Source: Cacajao melanocephalus
Taxonomy: Eukaryota; Chordata; Mammalia; Primates; Pitheciidae
Reading direction: 5' to 3'
NCBI GenBank assembly: GCA_963573385.1
Contig: CAUYLG010013942.1
Span: forward strand, 1-64,000
DNA length: 64,000 nucleotides
Of this stretch, positions 27,979-40,556 are shown one piece after another (within the stretch, counting starts at the first letter, position 1; every line of letters starts with the position of its first letter). Under the pieces are notes generated by a model, which worked only from the letters and a program-made list of their open reading frames with translations, had not been told where the DNA came from and did no database searches. A program made the translations under genes and the position numbers.

Positions 27979-29139
27979 CAAGAGGTTTATAAGTGTGCAT
28001 TGTAGGGCACCAGCAATTTATTTTTCAGAAACTCTGATTAAATCCATCTCTATGGATTGCCATGGTTTATGGCAGAAGTGATGTGATGATTTGTATTAGA
28101 GTTTTAATAAGTTTAGAGTTGAAAATTTATTCTGCTTTCAGTTCCTTCCCTCTGGCTGACAGTTAATGTCCAAGGTACTTAGTCAGAGAAACTACCACGA
28201 GAAGTCTAATAATACTGTGAAACAAAGGGAAAAGCACATCTCTAGGATCAGTTTCGGAGCTGGCTGTATTTTCTCCTTAAAGAAATAACAGCTCAAATTA
28301 GATAAGGTCCTGCCTTCAAGGAGATTTCAGTCCAGGAGAGGATCTTATCCATTACAGTGCTTTGTTTTTTATTATTTTGTGTGGTGTTTTTTCTTTCTTT
28401 CATTCATGGTAAGGACTCAATGGAAGCTGAAATTCCCCAAGGAGTGTTTTAGTATCTTAGCTTTAGTTTCTTGCCTCTAAAGTTGAAGTTACAGTAGCAC
28501 AGTACACATGTTTCTCCTTCTTGCTTATCCTGGAGATTTCATGCTTAAATACATATCCAAAGAGTTGCAAATATTTTCATTGCCAAGAAAATAAACTGCC
28601 AATTGGTTGGTTGGTTGGTATTCAGAGTGCTATGGGCATAGATCCTTTAAGGCAGATTGACTATATGGCTATAGCTATTATATGATGATTCTTCAATCCC
28701 TTTATGATTTTTATGAGAGAACCCCACCACATCCTTCAGGGGCTGCTATAATGAATAACAGCAACTGCAAATAACTTTGCAAAAGGAAATTATACTTTCG
28801 AAGAGCTTAGATTTAAGAGAATTAGATCCCACAAAGCTATAACCAATGTATTAAAGTTTATTCTTTCAGTTGGTTAGATATCTGAAAGATTCTGGCCTTT
28901 GAACTCTTAATAGTGAAGATTTTTTCAATCTTACCTGATGAATACATTACAATTTTGTGATCTGAATGTCAAGTAAGTTAGTAGCCACAATGAAGAGGTC
29001 AGCCTTATATTTTATATCCTTAACTATGAGTTCTATTTCAAGATGATGCATTCACCAAATCTTTATTTAATTCCCCAACAATACTGTGGGGATTGATAGA
29101 CAAAGTTTATAGGAATTGAAAAAGTAACTCCCAATATAT

Positions 29140-29170
29140 ATAGATACATAGATATATCTATATCTATGTA
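29140..29170. repeat. AT-rich near-palindrome
   Basis: TACATAGATATATCTATATC continuing TATGTA is a near-perfect inverted repeat directly at the Alu insertion point. Confidence 0.75.
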
Positions 29171-29461
29171 TTTTTTTTAGATTGAGTCTAGCTCTGTCTC
29201 CCAGGCTGGAGTGCAGTGGTGAGATCTAGGCTCACTGCAACCTCTGCCACCTAGGTTCAAGCAATTCTTTTGCCCCAGCCTCCTGAGTAGCTGGGATTAC
29301 AGACATGTGCTACCATGCCCAGCTAATATTTTTGTATTTTTAGTAGAGACGGGGTTTCACCATGTAGGCCAGGCTGGTCTCAAACTCCTGACCTCAGGTG
29401 ATCTGCCCACCTTGGCCTCCCAAAGTGCTGGGATTACAGGTGTGGGCCACTGTGTCCAGCC
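29171..29461 (-). mobile_element. Alu (AluS-like), antisense
   Basis: Complete Alu in reverse, from a short T tail to GTGTCCAGCC, in the middle of TA-rich DNA. Confidence 0.95.
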
Positions 29462-29462
29462 C

Positions 29463-29463
<1 letters not shown>

Positions 29464-29503
<40 letters not shown>

Positions 29504-29557
29504 AAAATATATATTTTATAAAATATGTACTATATATAATGTGTATATATATATTAT

Positions 29558-29601
<44 letters not shown>

Positions 29602-29608
29602 TTTTTTA
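29464..29608 (+). repeat. Compound (TA)n-(CA)n-(TA)n microsatellite
   Basis: TA array, about 60 bp of imperfect AT palindromes, then about 13 CA units and a second TA array, ending in a T run. Confidence 0.95.
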
Positions 29609-29871
29609 AAAGGTGGGAGTATATATAGACAAAAGACCAAAACAGTTTGCAGGAAAGGTAAGTCAGATACATGGGGAAGATTGATGAATCAAGGCTGTTG
29701 AAGCTGCAGCCAAACAAATTTCCCTAATAATAATCTCCACAGGTGGTTGTTAAATTTATCAACTTGTAATTACCAAAGTGTTGTGGGGCCTGGGAAACCA
29801 CACTGGAACAAGGACCCCAGGTGCTTGTGATATTCAGACTGGTTAGGTAAACAGTGGCCTGGAGCCATGGC

Positions 29872-30060
29872 TGTCAAAAAGCGTGGTCCCTGATCAGCTG
29901 CATCAGCATCACCTGGGAACTTGTTAAAAACGAAAATTATTTAGTTTCATTTCAGGTCTTCTAAATCAAAGACGATGGTAGTGAAGCCCAAGCAATCCAT
30001 GTTTTAACAAGCCCTTCAGGTGATTCTGATGCACACTCAAGTATAAAAACCACCAGTCTA
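29872..30060 (-). mobile_element. MER5A (hAT-Charlie), near complete
   Basis: GTGGTCCCTGATCAGCTGCA, ATCACCTGGGAACTTGTTA, then CAGGTGATTCTGATGCACAC and AACCACCAGTCTA give the MER5A order in reverse. Confidence 0.8.
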
Positions 30061-30379
30061 GACCAGGCCCGGTTAGATTGCAGCTAAGGATGGTATTGAT
30101 GTGTCTGACTGAATCTCGAAGAAGCTTCTGTACTAAGGAAACCTCCAAGGTAGGAAGGAGGGAGAAAGGGCAGAGCAAGGAAGTGGGGATATAAATGAGA
30201 TATTCAATTCTATCTCTATAGCTATATCTTCTTCCCTACTTACTTTGTGGAGAATGCTCAACAAACGGCCGTCACTCCTAAGGTTAAAAAAAAAAAAGCT
30301 TTTTCTTAAAAAACCTGAGTAGACTGGGAAGAACAGAGCAGCAAAAGAACTCTGCATTCCTTGAAATGGGAAAGGTTCC

Positions 30380-31678
30380 CTTGCCTCCCTCGCAGGGCGT
30401 GTGACGGGAGTGTGTGGCTCACTTCTTCAGTGCCCCGCTGCTCAAACCTCTAGGTGAGCATACAGTCGGGTCCTGGTTACCGCCTGTTCTCTCCAGCCCC
30501 ACTCAGGGCCACTGAACTCCACCTTTGCTTGCTGGGAAAGGATAAAGAGAGGCGCCCCGAACCATGCATGCCTGCGGTTGAGGTGGAGGCATATAGGGCA
30601 CCTCTAGGAATAGTTGGTCTGATTTGCACCTTTGACAGCTGAGTCAAATGCTCACTTAGTAACATTGCTGTAGCCTGTAGCAAAACTCAACATTATAAAG
30701 AAAGAGATAAGAGCTTTTTCAAACAGTAGGAGAGAGAAAAGAGACAAGGTCTGGGGGTTTTGACCGGGAGGTTTTTAAAACTCAGTGAAGGGAAACAGAG
30801 CCTCTTACCTGCAGAAAAGAAAGAGGTGGCAGGGTTTTGGAAGAAAGGGAGACCCGACAGTTTCTAACTCATTCACATTCACATTCCAGGATCCCAGGCA
30901 GGCAAGGCCCCAGTCGAAACAGGAAAGATTGCGTGTCATGGGGGCGTGGCTCGCTTCTTCAGTGCCCTGCTGCTCAAACCTCTAGGGGAGCATACAGAGG
31001 GGCATGCTGCGACCTCACGGCAGTGTCTAGGGTTGAATGTTTACAGCTGCTGAAGCCCCAGTGGGTGTGTGTTACAGGGTGCTCTCTTGGTTTGCTATCT
31101 ATAGGCGGCTTGTGTTAACCAGCTCAATTAGACCTTCTACCTTATCACAAGGACAGAAGGCTTTCTGTATCTTGGGTCCTTGCTGTACCAGAAGAATCGA
31201 ATCATACGTGGGCTTGGAGAATGGGTGTGAAGCTTTTATTGAGTGGAAATAGCTCTCCGATGGAGGAGCAAGAAAGGAGATGGTTTTCCCCTGGAGTTCA
31301 GCTGCTCGGTGGCCCCGGCTCTTCTCCGACTGCTGGGCCAAACTCTGCCTCTTCCAGCCAGTCGATGGCCTGTGGTCCTGCCAGCATCTGTTGGTGTGCT
31401 CTTCTGCCAGGGTGCTCCCTCATGTCCTCGCGCCGTCCAGCCACTTGTATCTTCTTCTGCTGATGTGCTCCTCTTGATGTCTGACTGCCTGTGTGTCTGC
31501 CTGCTAGGGTGTCAGGTTTTTATAGGCCCAGGATGGGGGTATCGCAGGCCAGGGTGGTCTTGGAAAATGCAGCGTTTGAACGTGAAAGCAGGAGTGCTGG
31601 TCCTCACCTAGGTCTGTGGGGGTGGGGCCCTAGCCAGGGACCCGCCTTTCTCTACCCAGCACTTCCCTGTCTCCTTCA
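30380..31678 (-). mobile_element. ERV1 LTR with internal duplication, antisense (copy 3)
   Basis: GC- and CpG-rich. Minus-strand start TGAAGGAGACAGGGAAGTGC at 31678, TATA (GCCTATAAAAACC, 31514-31528), then AATAAA (31234-31239). A ~75-bp block occurs twice, at about 30394-30474 and 30929-31000. The left (3') limit is uncertain and no target duplication was found. LTR8/MER52-like from memory; the closest in plan are the LTRs at 3480, 20284 and 61000. Confidence 0.7.
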
Positions 31679-31839
31679 TTTAAAGGGTCTTCCTTTCCTA
31701 GCAGTCCTGTATCACTGCCATCAAGATGTTCCCAGCACAATAGGGAACTTCTTTCTCAAACTACAGCAGAGTTTGATACTGACTTTCTCCCCGGTCAATT
31801 GAGAGACACAGTAAATATTTCCACTGGCTCACACTTAAA

Positions 31840-32990
31840 TACAAATTTACATCAGAAGTTCACCAGACATGTACAAAACCTTTGCAACACAACTGAGAAA
31901 GGCAAAAGTGAGCAGTAGAAAAATAAAATAATACCAAGATAATTCAAGGTAATGAAGAAAATTTTATAATAAATACTAACTAGTACCCTTAGAGAAAATT
32001 GAGAAAACATTGTACATATTTATAAAACAATAACAGAAACTCAAAAAAATTAGAGAACAAAAATGAGCTCTCAAACATTTTTTTAACTTTATCAGATTTA
32101 TAATTTATAAATTTAAAGTGTATTAGATTTGTTAAGAATTTAAAGATATTTTAGTAGAAATTTTAAATGAAATAGAAGGGTTGAAAGAATACAGGAAGTC
32201 TATAAGATTTGTTCTATTTAAAAATAAAAAGCTGGAAAAAAAAAAAAGTAGGATTAGGTCAAGATTTCTAGAGTATCTGGCTAACAAGAATACCAAAAAA
32301 GACAAAAGGTGAAATGGAGGGGGAGGACATTTACAAATATGTAAAATAACATCCCTGGTAGACCTTCTAATTGAGTCTACCAAGTGCTGAGCCAGATTGC
32401 AGGAGGTAGGGATGGGGTGGGCGGGGGGTGTTGTGCGGTGCAGGGGAATCTTACACTGAATGTATTACATGGTTTAAGAAAATGAAGGATAAATACAAGT
32501 TTGAAAGACACACATACACACACACAAGATACCCAGTCTCCATGTGACTCCTCAACAAATTAAATGTAAGATGATAAAACAGTGTTCCTTATTTCTTTGA
32601 GAAAATTTTTCTGCAAACTAGAATTATTTAAACATTCAAACTATTAATCACATGTGAGTATAAAATAAAGACATTGTTAGATGCACAAGGGCTCAGAAAG
32701 TGTCTCACAACTTCACTAGAAAGTTAATTTTTATAACCAAGTAGCCAAGAGGAGGAAGTCCTTGACTAGCAATAGGTTTGGGACTAGCATGAGGCCACAG
32801 GTGCAGGTTCAGAGCCTTCTTTTCTTAGTGTTTTGACTTTTTTTCCATCATGGGATGTTCTTCCATTTATTTTTACTTTAAAAAAATTACCTTATAAAAT
32901 GTTATTTATCTTAAAATTGAACTTTTTGGTGCCCCATTAACTTTTATATCCACACATCTGCCTCACTAGTCTCGTCTCAGTCCTGTCCTT
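31840..32990 (+). mobile_element. Degraded L1M/HAL1-like sequence, sense
   Basis: AGTATAAAATAAAGACATTG, GGGCTCAGAAAGTGTCTCAC and the A-rich composition resemble the ORF2 end of an old L1. It seems to resume at 33470-34100, after the LTR at 32997. Confidence 0.4.
32409..32428 (+). other. G-quadruplex motif
   Basis: Four runs of three or more G with loops of 1-2 bases (GGGATGGGGTGGGCGGGGGG). It is on the DCC sense strand, so it would also be present in the pre-mRNA. Confidence 0.8.
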
Positions 32991-32996
32991 GACTGG

Positions 32997-33463
32997 TGTA
33001 TGAGTTTCATGTGGCTGCTGTAACAAATTGGATGGCTGAAAAAACAGAAGTTTATTCTGTGATAGTTCTGGAGGCCAGAAGTCTAAAATCAAGTTGTGGG
33101 AAGGATCACAGTCACCCTGAAGGCCATGAGAATTCAGGCCTTGCCTTCTAAGGCTTTTGTTGGCTCCAGAAGTTGCTTGGCTTGTGGCTGCATCATACTA
33201 ATCTGTCTCCATAGTCACACTACCTTCTCCTCCTCTGGGTGTCTTCCCCTCTGAATGCCCATCTCAAAACTCCCATCATCTGTCTCTTTCTGAATTTCGA
33301 GACCACCAAGAAAGCCTGGAATGATCATCTCATCTCAAGATCCTTAATTTAATTACAAAAACCCTTTAAAAGAAATAAGGTAATGTTTACAGGTTCTGGG
33401 GGTTAGGCTTTAAATGTTTCTTTTTTTTTTTTTTTGCTGGAGGGGGCAATATTGATCTCATCA
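32997..33463 (-). mobile_element. MaLR LTR (MLT1-like), antisense
   Basis: Contains TGGCTGCTGTAACAAATTGG, TTCTGGAGGCCAGAAGTCTA, CTTGTGGCTGCATCATACTA, GATCATCTCATCTCAAGATC: an MLT1-type LTR in reverse. A T run of 15 or more has grown near its 5' end. Confidence 0.8.
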
Positions 33464-34539
33464 CAGGTAGCAAGCAGTGGATGCAAAATCAGAGGAAATG
33501 ATGAAGGAACATTCCAGAAAGATACCTGTGCAGCTGACCTAAAGAGTATCTACTTAGACTAGAGGAGAAGAGAATCTAGGAGGCGGATCTCCAGGAAAAA
33601 GAGATTTGGTAGAATCAGTGGGATGTTTGAGGGAGCAAATAAGATTATAAAGGCAATCTTTTTTTTAAGTAAGAAATGCAAGTGTATCTGGCAGAAAGTA
33701 GATGGAGAAAAAGAAAGACAGCTAAAAGGAATGGATAAGGACAGTAGTAGTCTCTTGTTACTGTATGAAATAAAAGATTATTCTGGATAGAAGGAAAAAT
33801 AAAGAGCTACAATAATTGTATTACTTAAAAGGTTTTTTTTAATAGTAACCAATACAGATAATCCAAATAGCAATATGCTAAGCAAAGAAAATAGTGGCAA
33901 AAGTGAACTAAATCATCTATCATAGTAAGAAGTTTGTAAATGTCTAAAGTTGAAAATCTTAAGTACAAAACACACTATGTAGAGATGTGAAAGAAGCCAT
34001 AAGTAAAGTTTTTGAAAGTTTCCTATGGAAAGTGAGACTATTGTGTATAAGGTTATTTTCTATGGTGTTTTAAATGTACACTAGTACATAAAAATAAACA
34101 AAAGAACCTGTAACATTTTCTTTCATTGCATGGTTTGGGAGTGTTTTTTAATTAATCTTGGGGTATCTTTAATAAATGGAATTTTTTAAAAAGTTTATTA
34201 ATATTTTTTATTCCATTACATTGCCTGCTTCACTATTTATTAAACTCTAGACCATTAACATTTTTTTCCATGCATTGGCTGATACATTATTAAAATGCAA
34301 TGAAATGAAATAATATAAAAATAGACATTCTAAATCCAAACAATTTAAAAATCATAATAAACTTAAACTTTTCCCATCAAATTGTTATTAAAGATTCTAA
34401 AAGCTTCCTTTAGATGTGTGTACTTCCCATATCTCATATTGGTAACACAAAGCTCACAGATTTGGATAATTTTGAGAGGCATAATTTGAGCAATTGCCTG
34501 GTTTTTTCTTTTTCTTTTCTTGTCATTAAAAAAAAATAG

Positions 34540-35290
34540 TAGTTTTGTTTTTGCTGTCTTGCCTAAGAAAACCTTTTCTAACCCAAGGTTGTGAAGATAC
34601 TCTGTTTTACTATCTACTAAAAGTTTTGTCATCTTACTTTTCATACTTAAGCATCAAATATACGTGGGTGTTGTACATCGTAGGAGATAGGGTTGTAATT
34701 TTATCTTTTTACCTTATCAGTGTCCAGTTGTCCCCTGCTCATCAATTGATAGGATCATACTTTTCAGTGGCTTATAAACATATGACATACCAAGAGTCCA
34801 TTGATGTGTGATGTGTTTCAGGACTCAGCATTCTGCATCAGTGTTCTAATTGCCTATCCTTGCATCAGTCAAATGTCAATTTGATTACTATAGTGCTGAG
34901 GTAAGGTGATGTTCTTGGAAACTTATGTTTCACCTGTTCTTTTCAAGTGTGCATTGGCTTCTGTTGGCCCTTTGCATGTCCATAACTCTTTACTTGATTT
35001 TGATGCTTTCTCCATTAAATATGTTGAGATTTTGATTGAAATTGTATTCAATCATAAATTTGGAAAAAAAAATTGAGATCTTTACAGTTTTGGGATTTCC
35101 AATCTATGAATATGATTTACTTCATTCATTGTGGCCTTTTATATATTTCTATTTTAAGTGTTATTAATTTACCATCAAGGATTTTCATAGCTTTCTGCAG
35201 GTTTATTTCTAGTATATCATATATATTATTGCCTGATACTTGACGTAGTATTTTTAGTTTAATTTCATCTGTTGGTCTTTTATATGGGAT
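34540..35290 (-). mobile_element. L1 ORF2 fragment, antisense
   Basis: Old L1M-type body in reverse (TTGATTTTGATGCTTTCTCC, CAGGTTTATTTCTAGTATAT). No frame is kept. Confidence 0.6.
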
Positions 35291-35294
35291 TCAA

Positions 35295-35360
35295 AAAATA
35301 TATATATACATATATATATAAATATATATATATATAGAGAGAGATATAGATATATATAGT
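35295..35360 (+). repeat. (TA)n-rich microsatellite
   Basis: Impure TA/TATATATA array with a GAGAGATAGATA end at the edge of the L1. Confidence 0.93.
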
Positions 35361-35574
35361 TGGGCAGATAAATTAATTCAACCCAGGAACCTAGCTTAAT
35401 TCTTTGCAATTCTAATAACTTAGTTTGACATTCTTTTGAACTTTACAGTTTTAAAATTAATACAATTTATGATTGTCTTATAAAATTGTTAATCCAATCC
35501 AAGTTTTTTGTTGGATAACATCTTTCAAAATGTATAATCTCTAGAGGTACAGGGAAGAAAAAGTAATATTTTTC

Positions 35575-36015
35575 TCATCATAGCAAGGTCATGGCTGAGA
35601 CTTCTGTTAATAAAAGACAATGAGAGAAAAGCATTCACCTTTATTTAATCTGAGTTTTACATGACATAGAAACTTTTATAACTGAAGACCCTCCAAAACA
35701 GGGAAAACTGTATATATTTATGCTTAAGTTTGATGAAAATTGGATAATTATTTAGAAGAATTACAATTGGAAGAAAAAAGGGTATAATCTAATGGTAATA
35801 AATTGGGGAACTTAGCAAGTCCTGTTTGTTCAGATTTTTCTTGGTGTCCCTGTGTAATACTCTTTCCCTCCAAGTGTGTGGCAGACCACCTGTCACCTGA
35901 AGATCTTCAGGGGAGAATAGATAGGGAAGGTCAGAGACCTTCCTGCTTTTGCTGTTTTCTCAATTTCCAAGCTGCCATACTTTGGACTAGCATTTATTGT
36001 ACCCCATAAGAGGGA
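35575..36015 (-). mobile_element. ERVL LTR (MLT2-like), antisense
   Basis: Contains TAATCTAATGGTAATAAATTG, AGCAAGTCCTGTTTGTTCAG, CCACCTGTCACCTGAAGATC and ends near TTGTACCCCATAAGAG. Confidence 0.75.
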
Positions 36016-36109
36016 AATATAAGGAGAGAAGCCTTAGGTGATGAAAAGATTGGCATTGTAGGAGCAGAAAGATGTAATTTCTTTCTTCCCTCACCATGAG
36101 GGTCATGTA

Positions 36110-36570
36110 TGACACTTCTACACAAAAGACAGATTAACAAGAAAAAAAAAAGCGTAAATTTGTTTCACCAAAGTTTTAATTAAACGAAGACTTAAAGACC
36201 CAGGAAAGGTGTGTATTTTTATGTTTAGGTCGAAGAATGCTCAGCTATGTAGAAATGCAATTAGACAAAAGGATCTGATCTAATGATAACAGGCTGAGGG
36301 ACGAAACTTGGCAGAGCCAGGCTGTTTGAATTATTATTGGTTTCATTGTGTTGCATTTCTTCCCCCCAACCCCCATATGGGATAAAACGCCTCTGAATTA
36401 GGGACTTGCAACTTCCTTGCAGGCAAAGGGCGTCATAGAATTATTTTATGGCCAGCTGTCACACAGAATAGTAAGAGAAGGTCAGGATGGCATTCTTGCT
36501 TGAGCCTCTCCCAATCTCCTTCAGGTCAAAGTACTTTGAAATAGTATTCTCTGAACTCCAACAGGATCCA
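36110..36570 (-). mobile_element. ERVL LTR (MLT2-like), second copy, antisense
   Basis: AAAGACAGATTAACAAGAAA, GACCCAGGAAAGGTGTGTAT, ATCTAATGATAACAGGCTGA. Same family and direction as the previous LTR, under 150 bp away. Confidence 0.65.
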
Positions 36571-38880
36571 CCAAACTGCTATCTGAGCTTGATGAATACA
36601 AGTCATCATAGAGAGTTGAATTTTAGAGTCAAGGTGTATTGAATACTTCTATGCAAGTGTCATAGTGACAACTGAAAATGGATTCCTCACTTAGAAGAGC
36701 TAACACAGTATCAAGATGAGTGGAAAGAGTGTCTCTAACATTGTGTTAATATAGAAATTACCAATTTCATAGTCTACCATCCACTTTGTCCTCCAGGCAG
36801 ATCAGTAACCAAAGTTACTGATCATTTTTCAAAACAGCACAGGGATTTTATTTCTCTCTTAAAAAAATTAATAACTACAGAGATCTTTATGAAGAGGACT
36901 TTCTCTCTTGAAGTACAGTATTTTAGTTTTAAAAGCATTAATCTTTTCAATTTTTTAACAAAATTCTCATCAATGGATGTTATACCAGTCTATTTATATG
37001 TGAGAAGAGCAAAGAAAGCTTATATTACTGTACTTTTTTTAATACTACCAGGGTATATTTTAAAGTCTGAATGTTTAAACATATTTGGTCAGTTGAAGAG
37101 AATGACTTTCTTCACTACTGTTTGAATATATAAGGAGAAATTATAGTGAGAAAGAATGTATGACTTTTTTAAAGAAAATTTCTGAATGACAGAAAAGACC
37201 ATTTTCGCATAAAGACAGTCAAGGTAAGATACAATTGAGTAGAACTAAGAATGGAAACAACCTCTTCAGTTAATGTATTTTCAGAGCTTAGCACAAAGGT
37301 GCTTCTTAAACAAAAGGATCTTTACAAATGAGGGTGCTCTTTAGAGAGAATCTTTTCAAAAGACCCCTATATAGTTCAACAGGCTCCTTCAAATGCAGTG
37401 CATTTTAAAAGCTTAGAAAGTAATGATCCACTCTCTAGACTGCGAGGCAGGAGTTTCATTATGAAGATTTCGGTAACATAGGTTGGTTTGTAGCATCTGC
37501 TTTGAATTAGCCTTTCATGATTATGAGACAGGCACTTAAAATAAGTATTTACAAGACAAGCCAGGAGATGAAATTCAAGTTTCTATTTTTGTTTCCCCCA
37601 TCCTTTCATCTCCTACATTTTATATATTGAAACTACCCTAAGATTGTTTCTGACTCTGCATACCCTAGTGCCCCAAATTTATTCCTAAACTCTCTGCCTC
37701 TATCCTAACTTCTTGCATACATACTCACCCTTTCTGGCCAAGGGCTTGCATTTAATCCCAAATACGCCAACCCCTGGAATCAGAGTTTCTCCACGTGCAT
37801 CTTTCTTCCTCCATGTGTATTCATTGAGGACTTCTCGTGCTTGCGACTGGCTGGATCTGGATCAATTGCTCTCCTACTGCTTGGCTTTATTTCAACCTTT
37901 CTTGCTCCTCTCTAAGATACTGTAAAAGAGAGAGAAGCATATCCCCAATAATCTGTTAAGAGAGTTGTAAATTTCAGAAGTTAAGGGGAATGTATTCCCT
38001 ATTATAATCTTTCTATAAACACTTTGATTTTAAAATCTGACACTCAACCTAGAAAAAATGGGTGACAGATTTGCCTAGCAAGGTAAATTGTCACTATTTT
38101 ACTATATCATGTCATACTGTTGAAAGGCCTAAATGTCTGGACAGATGGTGCCCTATTAGATTAAAGGAAGCTATAAACAGATCATACTGATTCCCAGTGT
38201 GTCAGATGTTTTTAAAAATGTGTTGTATGTTATAATGAAAAACAGACCTACACTGTAGTTACTTTCAGAGAAAGCATAGACTTAGACACTATCATTTAAA
38301 TGAATAATTATATCGGAAATTCAATTTATATAAGGTGTCAATTAGAATGAGTTGGACATTCCTACTTGTTATTTTTACAGAAACTGCTCTTGAAAGTGGT
38401 TTAACATCTCTGTAAACTCCTTGAGTATAATACATATGTTTATCCAGAACTAAAAATAACTTATTTTTACACTACTATTTTACGATACAAAGAAAGATTG
38501 AAGTACGTAAAAATGCAACTGCTTTTCACAGGGCAGCATAGTTTTAATCTTGGTATCCACAGGCAAGTAATGTGACTTGAGGCCTAACAACACCCTGTAA
38601 TTCTGAATCCTTATAAAAATTAAGTTATGTGCATGAAGTTATTGAGAATATTTTATTTTCTGTAAAAGACATTGTAGTGTTCAAAAGATATTTTTGCTAG
38701 TCCTTGCTCTCAAGCATTTTGTAAATAGTCTGACTTAACCAGAGTCTTCATGTCCATTCCCTCTAAATATAGGCTTATACTTCACTGTATATACAAGTGT
38801 CTATGTATATGTGTGTGCTTTTGTGTGTGTGTATATATACACACACTTGTAAATATAAGTAGGTACAAGTTTATACTTTG
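36570..38880. other. Single-copy intronic DNA
   Basis: No repeat family or coding frame could be recognised. Only a short TG/TA tract (38806-38845) stands out. Confidence 0.55.
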
Positions 38881-38889
38881 CCTTATACA

Positions 38890-39868
38890 ACAATACATAC
38901 TTCATAAATTGATGCATAATGATTGTGCATATTTATGGAGTACATGTAATATTTTGATATATTTATACAGTGTGGTAGAGTGATCAAATTGGGGTATTTA
39001 GGATATCCATCACCTCAAATGTTTACCATTTCTTTGTGTCGGGAACATTTTGACTATTCTAACTTTAATGTAGTCTCATATATCTTGAAATACACAATAA
39101 ATTACTGTATATTTACTACCAAACATTAGAATTTGTTCCTTCTAACTGCATATTTATACCTATCGACCAACCTCTCTTCATTCTCCTTCTCCACCCTTCG
39201 TAGTCTCTAGTAACTGTCATTCTAGTGTGTATATCCATGAGATCAATTTTAGCTCCCACATATAATTGAGATCATGCAATATCTGTCTTTCTGTGCCTGT
39301 CTTATTTGCCTTAATATAATGACCTCCAGTTCCATTGGTGTTGCTGCAAATAACAGAATACATTATTTTTTACAGCTAAATGGTATTCTACTGTGTATGT
39401 ATACCACATTTTCTTTATCCATTTGCTCATTGATGGGCACTTAGGTAGATTCCATACCTTGGCTATTGTGAATAGTTCCTGCAATAAACATAGGGTGTGA
39501 CAGTATCTCTTAGATGTCCTGATTCTCTCTCCATTGGATAAATACCTAGTGGTGGGATTGCTGAACTATATGGTATTTCTATTTTTAGTCTTGAGAAACA
39601 TCTGTACTGTTTTCCATAATATCATACTGATTTGCATTCCCATCAGTAGTACATAAGGGTTTCCTTTTCTCTACATATTTACCAGCAGTTGTTACTGTTT
39701 CTTTTTGATAATAGCCCTTCTGACTGAGGTGAGATGGTAACTTGTTTTGATTCTCATTGTGATGACGGGTGATGTTGATGTTGAAAATTTTTTAAATACA
39801 TGTCTTGGCCATTTGTATGTCTTCTTTTGAGAAATGTCTATTCAGATACTTGACCCATTTTTTAATAG
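38890..39868 (-). mobile_element. L1 3' part, antisense (left of provirus)
   Basis: 3' UTR and ORF2 end in reverse: GGATATCCATCACCTCAAAT, CTAAATGGTATTCTACTGTG, ACCTTGGCTATTGTGAATAG. It breaks inside TGACCCATTTTTTAATAG, which resumes at 48409. Confidence 0.9.
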
Positions 39869-40556
39869 TGAAATGGCTACGTTCCTTGCAGTATATACCC
39901 AGGAGTTCATTATCTCATGCTGAGAAAGAACTCAGGACACAGAAACATGTGTGTGGGTTAAGGAGTAGAAAATGCAATAGAATAAAGGAGAGAAGAGAGC
40001 AGAATAAAGGAAAGAAGAGAGCAGCAACTTAGAGTGTGCATGAGTGTGCACAAGTGTGCAAGAGCACTCCAAAATAATGGGGGGGAGGCAGCAGACTGCA
40101 GCAGATTTTATAGGCAGGCTAGATAAGGTGGTGTCTGATTTATATATGGCTCACAGATTGGTTTATCAGGAACAACACTTACGTAGTGCATGGGGAAGGC
40201 AGGTTACCCCATCCTAATCTTATTACGTAAATGGACTTTCCAATTTGATTGGCATCATCTTGATTCTGATTTGATTGGCACCCGTAAGATTGGCACCATA
40301 TGCTTTTTACTTGCTCATGGCTGACAAAGAGAAGGGAAGTTGGAACAGTCATCTTTAACATATCTAGTCCCTAGTTCCTGCCAGCATTCACCCATGCAAG
40401 CTCTCAGTTTGCTTGTCTATGTCTGCAGCTCAACTTGATAAGCTGCTCTTTGTTAGAAAATGATTTGGGGTTGCTTTTCATTAAAGAAAACATTCCAGAA
40501 GATTCCCATGCCCTTACTATCTGCTTGAGTAATTTCTTAACTCCTATATAATTTCA
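39869..40556 (-). repeat. Provirus 3' LTR
   Basis: Aligns with 47830-48408 through AGCAGACTGCAGCAGATTTT, GACAAAGAGAAGGGAAG and TTGTTAGAAAATGATTTG. It is longer than its partner because of small internal repeats (AGAATAAAGGA twice at 39977-40025, a GTGTGCA array at 40035-40062, and repeated GATTGGCA at 40248-40298). A TATA box (CCTATAAAATC on minus) lies near 40105-40115. Confidence 0.88.

Noticed and set aside
29307..29717. Long frames of repeated Tyr-Ile or Cys-Val on both strands
   Set aside because: Products of translating TA and CA microsatellites next to an Alu.
39977..40062. Short regular repeats as a possible array
   Set aside because: Imperfect local slippage inside a retroviral LTR, without unique spacers.
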